The notes below the pieces were generated by a model, which searched no databases, was not told where the DNA came from, and was given only the letters and a program-made list of their open reading frames with translations. 12,280 nucleotides of DNA from Synergistota bacterium (GTDB lineage: Bacteria; Synergistota; JAGHAJ01): the NCBI GenBank assembly GCA_021161545.1, contig JAGHAJ010000041.1, positions 1 to 12,280 of the forward strand, given 5' to 3'. A program made the position numbers and the translations under genes. The stretch's first letter is position 1. Every line of letters starts with the position of its first letter. This document shows positions 6,876 to 12,280 of the stretch, piece after piece.

Positions 6876-7885
6876 TAGTTACTGGCTTTTGTGGGATAGG
6901 CGATGCACTGTTTATCTCTCCCGTTGTAGAGACGTTAAAGGGAGTCTATCCAAATTCTTACATTACGGTGTTGACGAGGAATTTTCCATGGGTTGAAGAG
7001 ATATATGGGGGTATGCCAGCTGTAGATGATATCTTTGTTTATGATTATGAGAGAAAAGGAGGGGTCCATAGAGGTATCAAAGGCATACTTCGCCTCAGGC
7101 GAGAGCTTTTGCCAAGAAGGATAGATGTTGCCATTATCCTTCATCACACCTTTAGGTCTGCCCTTGTCGCTTACCTCTCTGGTGCTACTGTTAGAGTGGG
7201 ATATGATACGGATTACAGGCGTATATTTTTAACGAAATACCGTAAGGAGCCGAATCTGGAAGGTGTATGGTATTATCTTTTGCTACTTGAATTACTTGGT
7301 ATAAAAAGGAAGGATTTCGTTAAAGAGCTTAAGTGGAAGGTGCCGAATTTGGACTTTTGTAAATTTGTGAAGGATGTGAATAAACCCTATGTGGTTTTTA
7401 TACCTACGACGAGCTGGGCTCTCAAAGACTGGCCTGTTGACTACTACCTGTGGTTCCTTGAAAAACTTCGTCAGGAAAGTATTGATGTCTATGTGGTTGG
7501 TAAGGGAGAAAGGGCTAAGGAGGCTGGTAGGCTACTCGGTGATGAGGGTGCTATAGACCTTGTTGATAAGTTTGATACCCTTTCTGAGCTGAGCTGTCTC
7601 CTTCGGGATGCAGCGGTTGTGGTGGGTGGGGATACTGGAGTGCTTCATCTTGCTTCTGCTATGGGAGTGAGAGTTGTTGCTCTCTGGGGACCTACATCTC
7701 CCTTTAAGATGGTTGGCCGTATGCATAATAGGCTGGATTTTTACCTTTCTTACCCCTGCTATAGAATATGCAGGAAGACACTCGCAGATAGCTGCCCTTA
7801 CAAGAGTGAGTGTATGAAGTCCATTAAACCCCAGTGGGTATACGCTGCGGTGATGAAACACCTGAGAGAGCATAGGAGCTCTTAA
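6824..7885 (+). CDS. GT9-family heptosyltransferase-like protein (second copy)
   Basis: This is a 353-residue GT9 protein diverged from its neighbour. RFLIVTGFCGIGDALFISPVVE (15-36) carries the Gly-Asp pair. IPTTSWALKDWPVDYYLWF (193-211) is the linker with the W-x3-DWP element of heptosyltransferases. VVGGDTGVLHLASAMG (266-281) and LWGPTSPFKM form the ADP-heptose site. Four C-terminal cysteines (312, 316, 324, 330) again follow a WaaF-like PCYRIC-type pattern. An in-frame TGA at 6812-6814 means the GTG at 6824 is the most upstream usable start, giving a 52-base overlap with the previous gene. A weak AGGAG lies 14 bases upstream. The recognisable domain starts only at residue 14, so the N-terminus is loosely supported. 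It is the last gene of the LPS operon. The two different GT9 genes in tandem suggest successive heptose or heptose-like additions. Confidence 0.85.
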   Translation: MYAIDNASGGVEPIRFLIVTGFCGIGDALFISPVVETLKGVYPNSYITVLTRNFPWVEEIYGGMPAVDDIFVYDYERKGGVHRGIKGILRLRRELLPRRIDVAIILHHTFRSALVAYLSGATVRVGYDTDYRRIFLTKYRKEPNLEGVWYYLLLLELLGIKRKDFVKELKWKVPNLDFCKFVKDVNKPYVVFIPTTSWALKDWPVDYYLWFLEKLRQESIDVYVVGKGERAKEAGRLLGDEGAIDLVDKFDTLSELSCLLRDAAVVVGGDTGVLHLASAMGVRVVALWGPTSPFKMVGRMHNRLDFYLSYPCYRICRKTLADSCPYKSECMKSIKPQWVYAAVMKHLREHRSS

Positions 7886-8055
7886 CCATCTCCACTTCTA
7901 CTCTGCTTGGGTTAGATTTGTGTTACTTTTTGAGTTCCAGACTTCCAGAGCCGGAAGCTGTAAGTTTATACAGTTGGATCCGTGCTGCATATTCCCTTTA
8001 AAAAGAGACTTGCGTTTTCCTTTCTCTCCGTCTGTGGATTTTGTGTTTAGACTGC
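7886..8055. other. Intergenic gap between LPS operon and gntR
   Basis: These bases contain no convincing gene on either strand. Two short hairpins are visible: AGAGC/GCTCT spanning the end of the last LPS gene (7867-7882), and CTTCC/GGAAG (7942-7957) with an outer CAG/CTG. The stretch 8010-8050 is pyrimidine-rich and otherwise featureless. The LPS transcript presumably ends somewhere here, but no hairpin is followed by a clean T-run. Confidence 0.5.
7938..7960 (+). terminator. Possible weak terminator hairpin after LPS operon
   Basis: CAG (7938-7940) plus CTTCC (7942-7946) can pair with GGAAG (7953-7957) plus CTG (7958-7960), with one bulged A and a 6-base loop. The downstream sequence is TAAGTTTATA rather than a T-run. 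Intrinsic termination would therefore be inefficient at best. Confidence 0.22.
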
Positions 8056-8084
8056 TTGACATGCTCTCTGATATCTGATATATT
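8056..8084 (+). promoter_or_regulatory. Sigma70-type promoter of the gntR-activase-GRE operon
   Basis: A perfect -35 TTGACA (8056-8061) is followed after exactly 17 bases by TATATT (8079-8084). A TG dinucleotide at 8076-8077 adds an extended -10. Transcription would begin near 8090-8092, leaving a leader of under 20 bases before the gntR ATG at 8108. No other promoter-like sequence is evident before the two downstream genes, so this is probably the promoter of the whole module. Confidence 0.82.
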
Positions 8085-8093
8085 AGATATCAG
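8068..8093. promoter_or_regulatory. 26-bp near-perfect palindrome, probable GntR operator
   Basis: The half-sites CTGATATCT (8068-8076) and AGATATCAG (8085-8093) are exact inverted complements separated by 8 bases. Counting inwards to the dyad at 8080/8081, 12 of 13 base pairs match. Each half contains its own small palindrome GATATC. The element covers the spacer end, the -10 hexamer and the expected start site, so a bound protein would block RNA polymerase. GntR/FadR-type dimers usually bind such dyads next to their own gene. Autorepression relieved by a ligand is the natural inference. Confidence 0.75.
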
Positions 8094-8107
8094 ATGGAGG
8101 TGAAGGA

Positions 8108-8803
8108 ATGGGGAACGGAAGCGGTTTATACCTTAAGTCTTTGAGGGAGCAGGTTTATGAGTACTTGAGAAGGCAGATGAATACCGGTGAGCTGAAGCCG
8201 GGGGAGTTTATAGATATCAAAGAGATAAGCAGACAGCTTGGCATAAGCAAGACACCTCTCAGAGACGCACTCCTTCAGCTTGAGGTGGATGAGTTCGTTA
8301 AAATACTGCCAAGGCGTGGTGTTATGGTAAATACACTCACGATGAAGGATATAAAGAACTACTATGAGATAATCGGAGCACTTGAGGGAGTTGCTATCAT
8401 CTCTGCGTTTGACAGGTTGACCACTCAGGATGTAGACAGAATGGCTGAGTTGAACACGCAGATGAAGGATGCTATAGACAACGATGATTTTGATACTTAT
8501 TACGACAGAAATTTGGAGTTCCACAATACCTACATTCTGCTCTCCGATAACGAACGGCTGATAAAGACTGTTACCAGACTTAAGCAGAGACTCTATGACT
8601 TTCCGAGGAGAAAAGGCTTTGTGAAGGAGTGGGAAATGACCTCTATAGGGGAACACAATAGCCTCATAGAGTTGCTCTATGCAGGCGATGCAAAGGCAGC
8701 AGCTGATTTCATCAGGGATGTCCACTGGTCATTTAAGGTGCAGGAGAGGTTTATTAAGAGATATTACTTTGCATACAAAGTGGTGAATCATATCGAGGCG
8801 TAA
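8108..8803 (+). CDS. GntR-family transcriptional regulator with FCD ligand domain
   Basis: This is a 231-residue FadR-subfamily GntR regulator. The winged helix-turn-helix covers about residues 10-78. LREQVYEYLRRQMNTGELKPG leads into the recognition region EISRQLGISKTPLRDALLQLE (39-59) and the wing PRRGVMVN (68-75). The all-helical FCD domain follows. His139 (LEFHNTY), His183 (GEHNSL) and His206 (RDVHWSF), with an Asp near 133, fit the metal-binding site of FCD domains, which usually sense small carboxylic acids. The ATG has a good GGAGG (8096-8100) with 7-base spacing. The gene is the first of a likely three-gene operon and starts 24 bases from the palindrome in its promoter, so it probably represses itself and the glycyl radical enzyme genes until the substrate or a relative is present. 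The ligand is unknown. Confidence 0.9.
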   Translation: MGNGSGLYLKSLREQVYEYLRRQMNTGELKPGEFIDIKEISRQLGISKTPLRDALLQLEVDEFVKILPRRGVMVNTLTMKDIKNYYEIIGALEGVAIISAFDRLTTQDVDRMAELNTQMKDAIDNDDFDTYYDRNLEFHNTYILLSDNERLIKTVTRLKQRLYDFPRRKGFVKEWEMTSIGEHNSLIELLYAGDAKAAADFIRDVHWSFKVQERFIKRYYFAYKVVNHIEA

Positions 8804-8808
8804 AGGGG

Positions 8809-9720
8809 TTGAATATAGTGTCTGGAGGGATAATCTTTGATATAAAAAGATTTTCTGTACATGACGGTCCCGGGATACGCACCACGATTTTCTTTAAAGG
8901 ATGTCCCCTTTCCTGCTGGTGGTGTCATAACCCGGAGAGTCAGAGTATGAATCCTGAGCTTATGCTCTGGCCAGATAGGTGTATAGGGTGTGAAACATGC
9001 ATAAAAGTTTGTCCTAACAAGGCGGTTTCTCTTATCGATAACATGATAGTAACGAATAGAAAAAAGTGTGTAGCGTGTGGCGTGTGTGCTGATAACTGCC
9101 CTGCCTCTGCGAGGGAGATTGTGGGAAGAAGGGTCTCTGTTGAGGAGCTGTTGCGAGATATAGAGAAAGATGTGACGTTTTATGATGAGTCTGGCGGAGG
9201 TGTTACCATTTCTGGTGGTGAACCCTTCTTGCAGTGGGAGTTTTTAGAGAATCTGCTGAAGGAGTGTAGGGAGAGGGAGATACATACGGCCGTTGATACC
9301 ACAGGTTATGTTGATTCAGATGTAATCCTCAGGGTTAGCGATGTTATAGAACTCTTTCTTTATGACCTAAAGCTGATGGATGATAGCAAGCATAAGTACT
9401 ATACAGGTGTCTCCAACGGGCTGATTTTGAAAAACTTGAAGCTGCTTGACTCTGCAGGTAAAAGAATATTTGCACGTTTTCCCCTTATTCCGGGTATAAA
9501 CGATGATGAAGATAATATCCGTAAGACGGCTGAGTTTGTTTCGGGATTGAGTTCTGTTGAGGAGATAGATGTTCTTCCCTATCACAAGGGAGGTGAGCAG
9601 AAGGCCAAGAGGATAGGAAAGCGGTATCTCTATAATGGTGAGCAACCAACAGATGAAGTGGTTGAGCGGGTAGTGAATCTACTTCAGGGTTATGGCCTGA
9701 AGGTGAAGATAGGAGGTTGA
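8809..9720 (+). CDS. Glycyl-radical-enzyme activating enzyme (radical SAM, ferredoxin insert)
   Basis: This is a 303-residue radical-SAM activase that abstracts hydrogen from the conserved glycine of its partner enzyme using S-adenosylmethionine and reduced [4Fe-4S]. The GRE-activase signature FSVHDGPGIRTTIFFKGCPLSCWWCHNPES is present, with cluster cysteines 32, 36 and 39 in CX3CX2C. A ferredoxin-like insert follows with two CX2CX2CX3CP sets (58/61/64/68 and 87/90/93/97), predicting two further [4Fe-4S] clusters. PFL activase lacks this insert; activases of the diverse GREs such as diol dehydratases, decarboxylases and fumarate-adding enzymes have it. GGEP (136-139) is the SAM-binding motif. 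The start is a TTG 5 bases after the gntR stop with AAAGGGG upstream; a GTG three codons later is a possible alternative. It reads directly into the GRE gene, its presumed substrate. Confidence 0.95.
   Translation: MNIVSGGIIFDIKRFSVHDGPGIRTTIFFKGCPLSCWWCHNPESQSMNPELMLWPDRCIGCETCIKVCPNKAVSLIDNMIVTNRKKCVACGVCADNCPASAREIVGRRVSVEELLRDIEKDVTFYDESGGGVTISGGEPFLQWEFLENLLKECREREIHTAVDTTGYVDSDVILRVSDVIELFLYDLKLMDDSKHKYYTGVSNGLILKNLKLLDSAGKRIFARFPLIPGINDDEDNIRKTAEFVSGLSSVEEIDVLPYHKGGEQKAKRIGKRYLYNGEQPTDEVVERVVNLLQGYGLKVKIGG
9711..9716 (+). promoter_or_regulatory. Shine-Dalgarno sequence deciding the GRE start
   Basis: A perfect AGGAGG sits in the last codons of the activase gene, 9 bases before the ATG at 9726. 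An in-frame TTG at 9717 directly abuts it and could not be used with normal spacing. This favours the ATG, making the GRE 787 rather than 790 residues. Confidence 0.85.
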
Positions 9721-9725
9721 TTTTC

Positions 9726-12089
9726 ATGAACGAGAGAGTGAGAAAGTTAAGGGAGCAGAGTGTTAATACGGAGCCTTATGTCTCTGCAGAGAGGGCTATC
9801 CTCATTACGGACTTTTATCAGAGTGAGGAAGCAAAGGGGCTTTCTGCACCAATGTTGCGTGCACGTGCATTCAAGTACATAATGGAGAACAAGGAAATAT
9901 GCATAAATGATGGAGAGTTAATAGTTGGAGAAAGGGGACCTGCGCCAAAAGCTACCCCTACATATCCAGAACTCTGTTGCCATTCTCTTGAGGACCTTGA
10001 GATACTTGATAAGAGAGAGAGAACGCCGTTCAGGGTTAGTGAGGAAGTCAAAAAGGTTTACAAAGAGAAGATAATACCGTTCTGGAAGGGCAGGAGTATG
10101 AGAGATATGCTGTTTAATGCTATGCCAGAGGAGTGGAGAAAGGCGTTTGACGCTGGTGTCTTCACAGAATTCATGGAACAGAGGGCACCTGGACATGCAA
10201 TCCTTGACGATAAGATATACCATAAGGGTTTTCTTGATTTTAAGAAGGATATCGCGGAGGCAAGGAGAAATCTGGACTTCTTCAATGACCCACTTGCCTA
10301 CGACAAGGACCAGGAGCTTCAGGCTATGGATGTTGCTGCAGATGCACTCATACGGTTTGCTGAAAGGCATGCAGAGAAAGCAAGAGAGCTGGCGGAGAGG
10401 GAGCAAGACCCTGTCAGGAAGCAGGAGCTCCTGCAGATTGCAGAGATATGTTCGTGGGTACCTGCGCATCCGCCGAGGACATTCTGGGAAGCCCTGCAAA
10501 TGTATTGGTTTGTCCATCTTGGATTTGTCACCGAATACAATCCGTGGGATTCGTTTAACCCCGGGAGATTGGACCAGCACCTGTATCCATTCTACAGGAG
10601 AGATGTAGAGGAGGGAAGGCTCACGAAGGAGAAAGCAAAAGAACTCCTCGAACTGTTCTGGATAAAATTCAACAATCAGCCAGCACCTCCGAAGGTTGGT
10701 ATAACCGAGGAGCAGAGTGCCACATATCAAGACTTTGCCCTTATAAATGTAGGTGGTGTTAAAAAAGACGGTTCTGATGCAGTTAACGAGCTTTCTTACC
10801 TCATACTGGATGTGGTTGAGGAGATGCGGCTCATACAGCCGAGTGCGTGTGTCCAGTTGAGCAAAAAGAACCCGGATAGATTCCTTAAACGGGCTATCAG
10901 GGTGGTTAAAGCGGGGTTTGGACAACCTTCGATATTCAACACTGATGTGATTATTCAGGAATTCTTAAGGACTGGTAAGAGCATAGAGGATGCACGGCTT
11001 GGGGGCCCAAGTGGATGTGTTACCATAAGTGCGTTTGGTAAGGAGAGTTGCACACTCACGGGGTACATGAATTGGGTGAAGATATTTGAGCTTGTCTTGA
11101 ACAACGGTGTGGACCCTCTAACAGGCGAAGTGGTAGGGATACAGATGGGGGACCCCAGAGACTTCAAGACATTTGAGGAGCTCATGGATGCTTACAAAAG
11201 GCAGTTAAAATACTTTGTGGATGTGAAGATAAAGGGTAACAACATTATAGAGAGGCTTTATGCCCAGCACCTTCCTGCACCTTACATGTCTATCCTATTT
11301 GACGACTGTATCAAAAAAGGTGAAGACTACCACGCTGGGGGGCCAAGATACAGGACTACATACATACAGGGAGTTGGTATAGGTAGCCTTACCGATTCTA
11401 TGGCTGCAGTGAAGTATCATGTGTTTGATAAGAAGACGTTGTCCATGGAAGAACTCCTTGATGCCATGAAGAACAACTTTGAAGGAAAAGAGGAGCTCCG
11501 CCAAATACTGGTGAACAAGACACCCAAGTATGGAAATGATGATGACTATGCAGACTCTATTGCTACAGAGCTGTTTAATGCCTACTTTGATGTGCTGGAC
11601 GGTAGGCCGAACACAAAGGGTGGAAAGTACAGAGTCAACCTATTGCCTACTACTGTGCACATATACTTTGGAAAGGTAGTAGGTGCAATGCCCAACGGCA
11701 GGAAGGCTCATCAGCCACTATCAGATGGTATATCCCCTACGCAGGGTGCAGATGTAAATGGCCCAACGGCAGTGATAAAGTCCGTTGCCAAGATAGACCA
11801 TGCACGCACTGGTGGGACACTTTTGAACCAGAAGTTCATACCTCAGGTCTTGGAGACAGAAGAAGGTATAGAGAAACTTGCCCATCTGGTAAGGACATAC
11901 TTTAGATTTGATGGTCATCACATACAGTTTAACGTTGTGACTGCAGATACCCTCAGGGAAGCACAGAGGAAACCTGAGGAGTACAAGGACCTTATAGTCA
12001 GAGTGGCTGGTTACAGTGATTACTTCTGTGATATAGGTAGGGACTTACAGGAAGAAATAATAGCGAGGACAGAACAGGAGGGTTTTTAG
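9726..12089 (+). CDS. Glycyl radical enzyme (PFL-like), substrate unknown, Cys-Val-Thr active-site variant
   Basis: This 787-residue protein has the PFL domain and a C-terminal Gly-radical domain. Numbering from the ATG, RVAGYSDYF (759-767) carries the radical Gly762 and GGPSGCVTISAFGKE (426-440) carries the thiyl Cys431. It therefore uses a glycyl/thiyl radical pair in an anaerobic cytoplasm and is activated by the upstream radical-SAM protein. Length and spacing resemble glycerol dehydratase-type GREs. It is not a pyruvate formate-lyase, which has adjacent Cys-Cys. It also departs from eliminating GREs (diol dehydratases, choline lyase, hydroxyproline dehydratase), whose Cys-Val-Glu supplies a catalytic base: here residue 433 is Thr. 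Where many of those enzymes show a GHS element before GRxDQ, this one reads WDSFNPGRLDQ (274-284). A fumarate-adding, decarboxylating or novel activity remains possible. No extra subunits or pathway genes are adjacent. Confidence 0.88.
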   Translation: MNERVRKLREQSVNTEPYVSAERAILITDFYQSEEAKGLSAPMLRARAFKYIMENKEICINDGELIVGERGPAPKATPTYPELCCHSLEDLEILDKRERTPFRVSEEVKKVYKEKIIPFWKGRSMRDMLFNAMPEEWRKAFDAGVFTEFMEQRAPGHAILDDKIYHKGFLDFKKDIAEARRNLDFFNDPLAYDKDQELQAMDVAADALIRFAERHAEKARELAEREQDPVRKQELLQIAEICSWVPAHPPRTFWEALQMYWFVHLGFVTEYNPWDSFNPGRLDQHLYPFYRRDVEEGRLTKEKAKELLELFWIKFNNQPAPPKVGITEEQSATYQDFALINVGGVKKDGSDAVNELSYLILDVVEEMRLIQPSACVQLSKKNPDRFLKRAIRVVKAGFGQPSIFNTDVIIQEFLRTGKSIEDARLGGPSGCVTISAFGKESCTLTGYMNWVKIFELVLNNGVDPLTGEVVGIQMGDPRDFKTFEELMDAYKRQLKYFVDVKIKGNNIIERLYAQHLPAPYMSILFDDCIKKGEDYHAGGPRYRTTYIQGVGIGSLTDSMAAVKYHVFDKKTLSMEELLDAMKNNFEGKEELRQILVNKTPKYGNDDDYADSIATELFNAYFDVLDGRPNTKGGKYRVNLLPTTVHIYFGKVVGAMPNGRKAHQPLSDGISPTQGADVNGPTAVIKSVAKIDHARTGGTLLNQKFIPQVLETEEGIEKLAHLVRTYFRFDGHHIQFNVVTADTLREAQRKPEEYKDLIVRVAGYSDYFCDIGRDLQEEIIARTEQEGF

Positions 12090-12108
12090 AAAAAACTTTT
12101 CAAAATGC

Positions 12109-12137
12109 TTGACTTTTGGGTAGCTTCGTGTTATAGT
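12109..12137 (+). promoter_or_regulatory. Sigma70-type promoter of the cold-shock gene
   Basis: TTGACT (12109-12114) is followed after exactly 17 bases by TATAGT (12132-12137), with TG at 12129-12130 forming an extended -10. Transcription would start near 12143-12145, giving an untranslated leader of about 60 bases before the ATG at 12204. It begins only about 20 bases after the GRE stop, and no terminator is visible between them. Confidence 0.8.
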
Positions 12138-12140
12138 GTG

Positions 12141-12170
12141 CGTGTCGGTTAAGAGGAGCTCCTTGACACG
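12141..12170 (+). promoter_or_regulatory. Stable hairpin in cold-shock mRNA leader
   Basis: CGTGTC (12141-12146) pairs with GACACG (12165-12170). After a six-base 5' bulge (GGTTAA), GAGG (12153-12156) pairs with CCTT (12161-12164) around an AGCT loop. The total is ten base pairs including one G-T wobble. An A8T6 run follows (12174-12187) and then the ribosome binding site. The first bases of the stem may lie at or just upstream of the transcription start, so the outer pairs depend on where transcription begins. Structured leaders are a known feature of cold-shock genes. Confidence 0.6.
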
Positions 12171-12193
12171 ACGAAAAAAAATTTTTTAGGAGG
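12159..12193 (+). promoter_or_regulatory. Anti-Shine-Dalgarno / Shine-Dalgarno pair in cold-shock leader
   Basis: The ribosome binding site AGGAGG (12188-12193) lies 10 bases before the ATG. CTCCT (12159-12163), in the loop and 3' arm of the upstream hairpin, is an exact complement of AGGAG (12188-12192). The same CTCCT can instead pair with AGGAG at 12154-12158 (a self-complementary AGGAGCTCCT). The leader could thus switch between a form that frees the ribosome site and one that hides it. This is inferred from base complementarity only. Confidence 0.45.
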
Positions 12194-12203
12194 CAGTAAA
12201 AGC

Positions 12204-12280
12204 ATGTACGAAGGTAAGGTTAAGTGGTTTAATGCAACAAAGGGTTACGGGTTCATCGAGAGAGAGGACGGACAGGATGA
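12204..12280 (+). CDS. csp: CspA-family cold-shock protein (3' truncated by window)
   Basis: The first 25 residues are visible, beginning [26 protein letters not shown] is the opening beta strand of the cold-shock OB fold and KGYGFIE is the RNP1 single-stranded nucleic-acid binding motif. Complete family members are about 65-70 residues, so roughly two thirds lie beyond the window. These proteins bind single-stranded RNA or DNA and often act as RNA chaperones. Some are cold-induced and others constitutive, and the sequence alone does not say which. The gene has its own strong promoter and a structured leader and is not part of the upstream radical-enzyme operon. The ATG has a perfect AGGAGG at 12188-12193, although the spacing of 10 bases is slightly long. 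Confidence 0.93.
   Translation, partial: MYEGKVKWFNATKGYGFIEREDGQD

Noticed and set aside
9717-9725. TTG at 9717 as start of the glycyl radical enzyme
   Set aside because: It touches the AGGAGG directly, leaving no spacer, while the ATG at 9726 has a normal 9-base spacing.
9918-10925. Long open frame (335 codons) on the minus strand within the glycyl radical enzyme gene
   Set aside because: It lies wholly opposite a well-conserved coding gene, its translation resembles no family I know, and it has no evident ribosome binding site. It is a shadow of the codon bias of the sense gene.
12087-12106. A/T-rich inverted repeat after the GRE stop as a terminator
   Set aside because: The possible stem is about five A-T pairs with a tiny loop, too weak to terminate transcription.
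12141-12187. Leader hairpin plus T-run as an intrinsic terminator or attenuator
   Set aside because: The T6 run is separated from the stem by ACG and eight A residues, so it does not follow the stem directly as termination requires.
1-12280. CRISPR arrays, tRNA or rRNA genes, insertion sequences
   Set aside because: I saw no regularly spaced repeats, tRNA-like cloverleaf, rRNA motif or transposase. The window is almost fully accounted for by metabolic genes.

Overview
The window looks like part of the chromosome of an anaerobic, Gram-negative (LPS-making) bacterium. Three things suggest this: a Kdo/LPS core operon, an oxygen-sensitive glycyl radical enzyme with its radical-SAM activase, and frequent AGG/AGA (Arg) and ATA (Ile) codons of the kind common in thermophilic Desulfobacterota-like or related lineages. 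The taxonomic guess is weak and is inference only. All recognised genes lie on the + strand.

Region 1 (1-7885) is a tightly packed LPS inner-core operon. It begins inside the 3' end of an arabinose-5-phosphate isomerase gene (kdsD, CBS domain) and continues with Kdo transferase (waaA), an iron-type alcohol dehydrogenase, a DegT/DnrJ-type PLP aminotransferase, an ELM1-family (DUF1022) GT-B-like protein, a GT4 glycosyltransferase and two GT9 heptosyltransferase-like proteins. Junctions are overlaps or gaps of a few bases, several starts are TTG or GTG, and no promoter is seen inside, so one polycistronic message is likely. The dehydrogenase/aminotransferase pair between waaA and the sugar transferases matches the KdnB/KdnA pair of Shewanella. 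That pair oxidises C8 of Kdo and transaminates it to 8-amino-3,8-dideoxy-Kdo (Kdo8N). The operon would then build a Kdo8N-containing, heptosylated core.

Region 2 (7886-8107) is a 222-base intergenic gap. It holds weak hairpins and then a near-consensus extended -10 sigma70 promoter (TTGACA-17-TATATT). A 26-base near-perfect palindrome covers its -10 and probable start site and is probably the operator of the next gene.

Region 3 (8108-12089) is a three-gene module: a GntR/FCD regulator, a glycyl-radical-enzyme activase with a two-cluster ferredoxin insert, and a 787-residue glycyl radical enzyme (GRE). The GRE has the Gly loop and the active-site Cys. Where the characterised eliminating GREs have Cys-Val-Glu it has Cys-Val-Thr, so its substrate cannot be assigned by homology to glycerol, diol, choline or hydroxyproline enzymes. 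No downstream pathway gene follows it.

Region 4 (12090-12280) holds a strong extended -10 promoter and a roughly 60-base leader with a stable hairpin. A CUCCU in the hairpin can alternatively pair with the Shine-Dalgarno sequence. The leader precedes a cold-shock protein gene that runs off the window.
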